Positions 4,532 through 7,067 of a stretch of DNA of 7,067 nucleotides are shown here, one piece after another (the stretch's first letter is position 1; every line of letters starts with the position of its first letter). Source of the stretch: Candidatus Stahliibacteriota bacterium CG08_land_8_20_14_0_20_40_26 (GTDB lineage: Bacteria > Hydrothermota > UBA3073); NCBI GenBank assembly GCA_002774315.1, contig PEYP01000030.1, positions 1 to 7,067 of the forward strand. Direction: 5' to 3'. Under the pieces are notes generated by a model, which was not told where the DNA came from, made no database searches, and saw only the letters and a list, made by a program, of their open reading frames with translations. A program made the position numbers and the translations under genes.

Positions 4532-5449
4532 ATGAAGAGACTTTTTATCACCATAGGTGTCTTTACAATGCCATTTTTAACTGGCTGCGGATGGAATCCG
4601 TTTGGACCTGGTGATGGTTCTGAGCCACCAGGGTTCTTTCCTTGGCCTCTTGGAGCCATTGATTATGATCCAGCTTGGTCACCTGATGGCTCTACTACTA
4701 TCTATTATCACGCCGCCAATTACGGTGACTCAACAGATACTTGTGGACTTTACTTTATTAATCCTGATGGAACGGATAGGAGGCTTTTTCTTAACGCAAC
4801 GGTAGACAATCCAGACTGGTCACCTGATGGAGAATGGATAGCCTTTAGTAGTTTGCATGCGTGCATATGGAAAATAAAGGTAAACGGAGATAGTCTCACC
4901 CAACTGACATTTAACAGACGAACTTTCTGTCCTGATTGGTCACCTGATGGCAAGAAGATAGCATATAATCAGAGTGTATCTACTGAAACACACCCTCCTG
5001 GAATATGGATAATGGATGCTGACGGGAGTAATGACCACCTCGTATTCGAGGGTGCAACTTGTCCAGATTGGTCTCCAGATGGATCAAAGATTGTTCGTGA
5101 CGGAATTTATGTAGCAGATACAAATGGGACAAACACAGAATTGATCCATCAGGGTGGACGACATCCTGTTTGGTCTCCAGATGGCTCAAAGATTGCATTT
5201 ATTTCTACAGACGAAAATGAGTATGGACTATGGATAATGAATTCTAATGGAGACAACCCGCATTGTCTCACGCAGGACATATGCTTTTATCCGTGCTCCT
5301 GGTCACCTGACGGTGAATACATTGTCTACACTTCAGGATTAGAAGGAAGTACAATGATAGGGGACAGCGCGGTCTATGCGCCCGGTGACGGTCGGCTCTG
5401 GGTCATCAACGCCGATGGCACAGATAAGTATCAGTTAACATTTCCATGA
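4532..5449 (+). CDS. lipoprotein with six-bladed TolB-like WSPDG beta-propeller
   Basis: The product is 305 residues. It begins MKRLFITIGVFTMPFLTGC, a lipoprotein signal peptide with lipobox LTGC, so Cys19 would be lipidated and the protein anchored to the membrane facing outward. Six WSPDG motifs follow, with tryptophans at about residues 49, 96, 136, 180, 214 and 257. Each is paired with a strand of the type LWIMNxDGT (FINPDGTD, IMDADGSN, VADTNGTN, IMNSNGDN, VINADGTD). This is the TolB/PD40 pattern, and six units make one closed propeller that ends almost at the stop codon. The upstream ATG at 4496 is in frame but would put 12 polar residues before the signal peptide, so 4532 is preferred, with GAAAGGG (4517-4523) as a weak ribosome site. 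It is not TolB itself: the N-terminal domain is missing and no tol/pal genes are near. A binding or scaffold role is likely; the ligand is unknown. Confidence 0.9.
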   Translation: MKRLFITIGVFTMPFLTGCGWNPFGPGDGSEPPGFFPWPLGAIDYDPAWSPDGSTTIYYHAANYGDSTDTCGLYFINPDGTDRRLFLNATVDNPDWSPDGEWIAFSSLHACIWKIKVNGDSLTQLTFNRRTFCPDWSPDGKKIAYNQSVSTETHPPGIWIMDADGSNDHLVFEGATCPDWSPDGSKIVRDGIYVADTNGTNTELIHQGGRHPVWSPDGSKIAFISTDENEYGLWIMNSNGDNPHCLTQDICFYPCSWSPDGEYIVYTSGLEGSTMIGDSAVYAPGDGRLWVINADGTDKYQLTFP

Positions 5450-5450
5450 T

Positions 5451-5470
5451 GCCCAGATGGGCAAGGAGGA
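5451..5470 (+). promoter_or_regulatory. intercistronic hairpin and strong ribosome binding site of the protease gene
   Basis: The 24-nt gap between the lipoprotein stop and the protease ATG holds a small hairpin GCCC-AGAT-GGGC (5451-5462), directly followed by AAGGAGG (5463-5469), 4 nt from the ATG at 5474. No promoter or terminator is visible, which supports co-transcription of the two genes. Confidence 0.65.
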
Positions 5471-5473
5471 AAG

Positions 5474-7067
5474 ATGAACGGAAGAATATTTACCGGTATT
5501 GCTGCCTTTATTGGTCTGGCAGCATTTGTTCAGGTCTCTTTTGGGCAACTTAGCCCACAGGAGAAGTATGAGAGGGAGATCATTGTCGAGTTCATGTCCG
5601 GAGCTATTCGAATGCCTGCTGGAGAGATAAGAATATCACCGAACAAACTTGATACTCTTGCACCTTCGGTAGCTGAAGTCATAGAAAGGTATGGAGCAGA
5701 GTTGGTTCTTGTAGCTTTCCCAGGTTACGATCCTGCAGACACCATTGCTATTTCGCCAACAGGTGAATTGGTCAAAAAACCTGACTTGTCACGGATCTAT
5801 AAGATTAGATTTCCAGAGGGTACGGATCTTGACAAGGTTATAAAAGAATTATCAGCATTGCCTGATGTTGTTTATGATGAGTGTACCCCAAGATATGAAT
5901 ATTATATAGAGCCAAACGATGAGTATTTTAACCTTCAGTGGGGACTGCATAATACAGGTCAAGCGGGTGGAACTCCAGGTGCTGACATTGACGCTCCGGA
6001 GGCATGGGATATTACAACAGGAAGTTCTTCAATAAAGCTTGGGATTGTGGACGCCGGTATCGATGAAAACCATGTGGATCTCAGTGGCAAGGTATCTGGT
6101 GATGCTGGATATTCAGATGAACATGGTACTCATGTAGCTGGAATTGCTGCGGCAAAGACCAATAATAATAATGAGGGTATAGCTGGAGTGAACTGGCATG
6201 CTTTGCTCCATGATGAGAATCTGGGATATCCACTCGATCCGGATAAAGTTTACCCGGCTGTCATTAGTGCTGTAGACGCAGGCTGTCATGTATTAAACAA
6301 CAGCTGGGGTGGTCCTGATTACTCAATTACACATAGACGTGCCTTTGCATATGCTTATAAGATGGATAGGGTGGCAGCATGTGCAATGGGAAATGATAAT
6401 ACTTCAACGCCTATGTATCCTGCTGCTTATGGACAAGGCATTATAGCTGTAGGAGCAACTATGAATAACGATGTCCGATGGGTAACTCGTTCGACTTATG
6501 GCTCGAATTATGGTGCCTGGATCGATGTTGTTGCACCCGGTGGTAATGGTTATCCATGGGATTCAAGGGATATTTTCTCTACATTACCCAATGATGACTA
6601 TTATTATAGGAGTGGCACCTCTATGGCTGCGCCTCATGTTTCAGGACTTGTAGGGCTTCTAAAAGGGTATAACACCGGTCTTTATAATGATGATATCGAG
6701 CAGATTATAAGGATTTCGGCAGAGAAGGTTCACCCAGAGTTGTATACTTACGACGAAAATGGATGGAATATTGAGATGGGTTATGGTCGCATCAATGTCA
6801 GAAAGGCGCTTGACTTACTGCGTTCTCCAAATCAGTTCAAGCACTGGGAAGTAAACGGAGGTTCTGTTGTAGATCAGGGGAGTAGCTATGAAAAACAGGC
6901 ATTCATTGATGTCCCCGGTCTTGCAACAGGTGTGTATCTCGCCAAGTGGTATAGGGTTCAAAAGGGTGCAACCTTCTCAAATCCTTTTGTCTCCGCACCC
7001 TATGCCTGGGGCAGAGGAGTGGGAACTAATGGATTTTCAATCGCAAATCCCAACTATGGTATGGGAT
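5474..7067 (+). CDS. secreted S8 (subtilisin-like) serine protease, C-terminus beyond the window
   Basis: The frame is open for 531 codons to the window edge. A signal peptide (MNGRIFTGIAAFIGLAAFVQ, probable cleavage near residue 24-25) is followed by a propeptide-like region to about residue 150, ending SRIYKIRFPEGTDLDKVIKE ... LPDVVYDECTPRYEYY. This is the layout of subtilases with an N-terminal inhibitory prodomain such as fervidolysin-like enzymes. The catalytic domain (about 157-452) has the full triad: Asp193 in GIVDAGID, His217 in DEHGTHVAGI, Ser383 in GTSMAAPHVSG. Asn307 in MGNDN is the probable oxyanion residue. The Asp-His spacing of 24 residues is shorter than the 32 of subtilisin BPN'. 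After the catalytic domain an additional region begins (HWEVNGGSVVDQG...), probably a beta-rich C-terminal domain. A strong ribosome site AAGGAGG fixes the start. It should be exported and degrade or process proteins outside the cell, and is likely co-transcribed with the lipoprotein. Confidence 0.95.
   Translation, partial: MNGRIFTGIAAFIGLAAFVQVSFGQLSPQEKYEREIIVEFMSGAIRMPAGEIRISPNKLDTLAPSVAEVIERYGAELVLVAFPGYDPADTIAISPTGELVKKPDLSRIYKIRFPEGTDLDKVIKELSALPDVVYDECTPRYEYYIEPNDEYFNLQWGLHNTGQAGGTPGADIDAPEAWDITTGSSSIKLGIVDAGIDENHVDLSGKVSGDAGYSDEHGTHVAGIAAAKTNNNNEGIAGVNWHALLHDENLGYPLDPDKVYPAVISAVDAGCHVLNNSWGGPDYSITHRRAFAYAYKMDRVAACAMGNDNTSTPMYPAAYGQGIIAVGATMNNDVRWVTRSTYGSNYGAWIDVVAPGGNGYPWDSRDIFSTLPNDDYYYRSGTSMAAPHVSGLVGLLKGYNTGLYNDDIEQIIRISAEKVHPELYTYDENGWNIEMGYGRINVRKALDLLRSPNQFKHWEVNGGSVVDQGSSYEKQAFIDVPGLATGVYLAKWYRVQKGATFSNPFVSAPYAWGRGVGTNGFSIANPNYGMG

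Noticed and set aside
4676..5314. Repeated TGGTCACCTGATGG DNA motif considered as a CRISPR or DNA repeat
   Set aside because: The six copies are in frame, encode the WSPDG motif at irregular spacings of 34-47 codons, and are explained by the propeller blades.

Overview
The window comes from an AT-leaning bacterial genome with sigma-70-type promoters. The gene content (penicillin-binding protein 2, a secreted NHL propeller with a FlgD-type Ig tail, a lipoprotein TolB-like propeller, a secreted subtilase) and intergenic DNA full of short palindromes and triplicated 7-9 bp motifs resemble genomes of uncultivated candidate phyla such as WOR-3/Stahlbacteria, Omnitrophota or Cloacimonadota. That placement is inference; no rRNA or marker phylogeny is available here.

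Layout. A small glycine-rich membrane protein runs off the left edge on the minus strand (1-122). A 383-bp divergent intergenic region (123-505) carries one promoter for each direction and several short repeats. On the plus strand, 506-2197 is penicillin-binding protein 2 with all three active-site motifs. It converges, across a 24-bp gap, on a minus-strand secreted NHL-repeat protein (2222-3505). A gene-free block of about 665 bp (3541-4206) consists largely of nested inverted repeats, including a 114-bp candidate miniature transposable element. A consensus promoter at 4207-4235 then starts a roughly 290-nt leader and a two-gene unit: a six-bladed TolB-like lipoprotein (4532-5449) and a secreted S8 subtilisin-like protease (5474 to the right edge, incomplete).

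How it works together. Penicillin-binding protein 2 is a cell-wall housekeeping enzyme. The other large genes all encode exported proteins, two beta-propellers and a protease, that would act at or outside the cell envelope. The protease and the TolB-like lipoprotein are probably co-transcribed. The NHL gene diverges from them, and its promoter shares an unusual spacer sequence with theirs, so the two units may be co-regulated.

The most informative signals are regulatory. Each of the four transcription units has a near-consensus promoter with exactly 17 bp spacing and a C before the -35 box, usually after a T-run. The NHL promoter lies so close to the gene that transcription should begin at the A of an ATG, which predicts a leaderless mRNA. 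I see no clear new defence, CRISPR or biosynthetic system. The novelty is in the promoters, the repeat cluster and the candidate mobile element.
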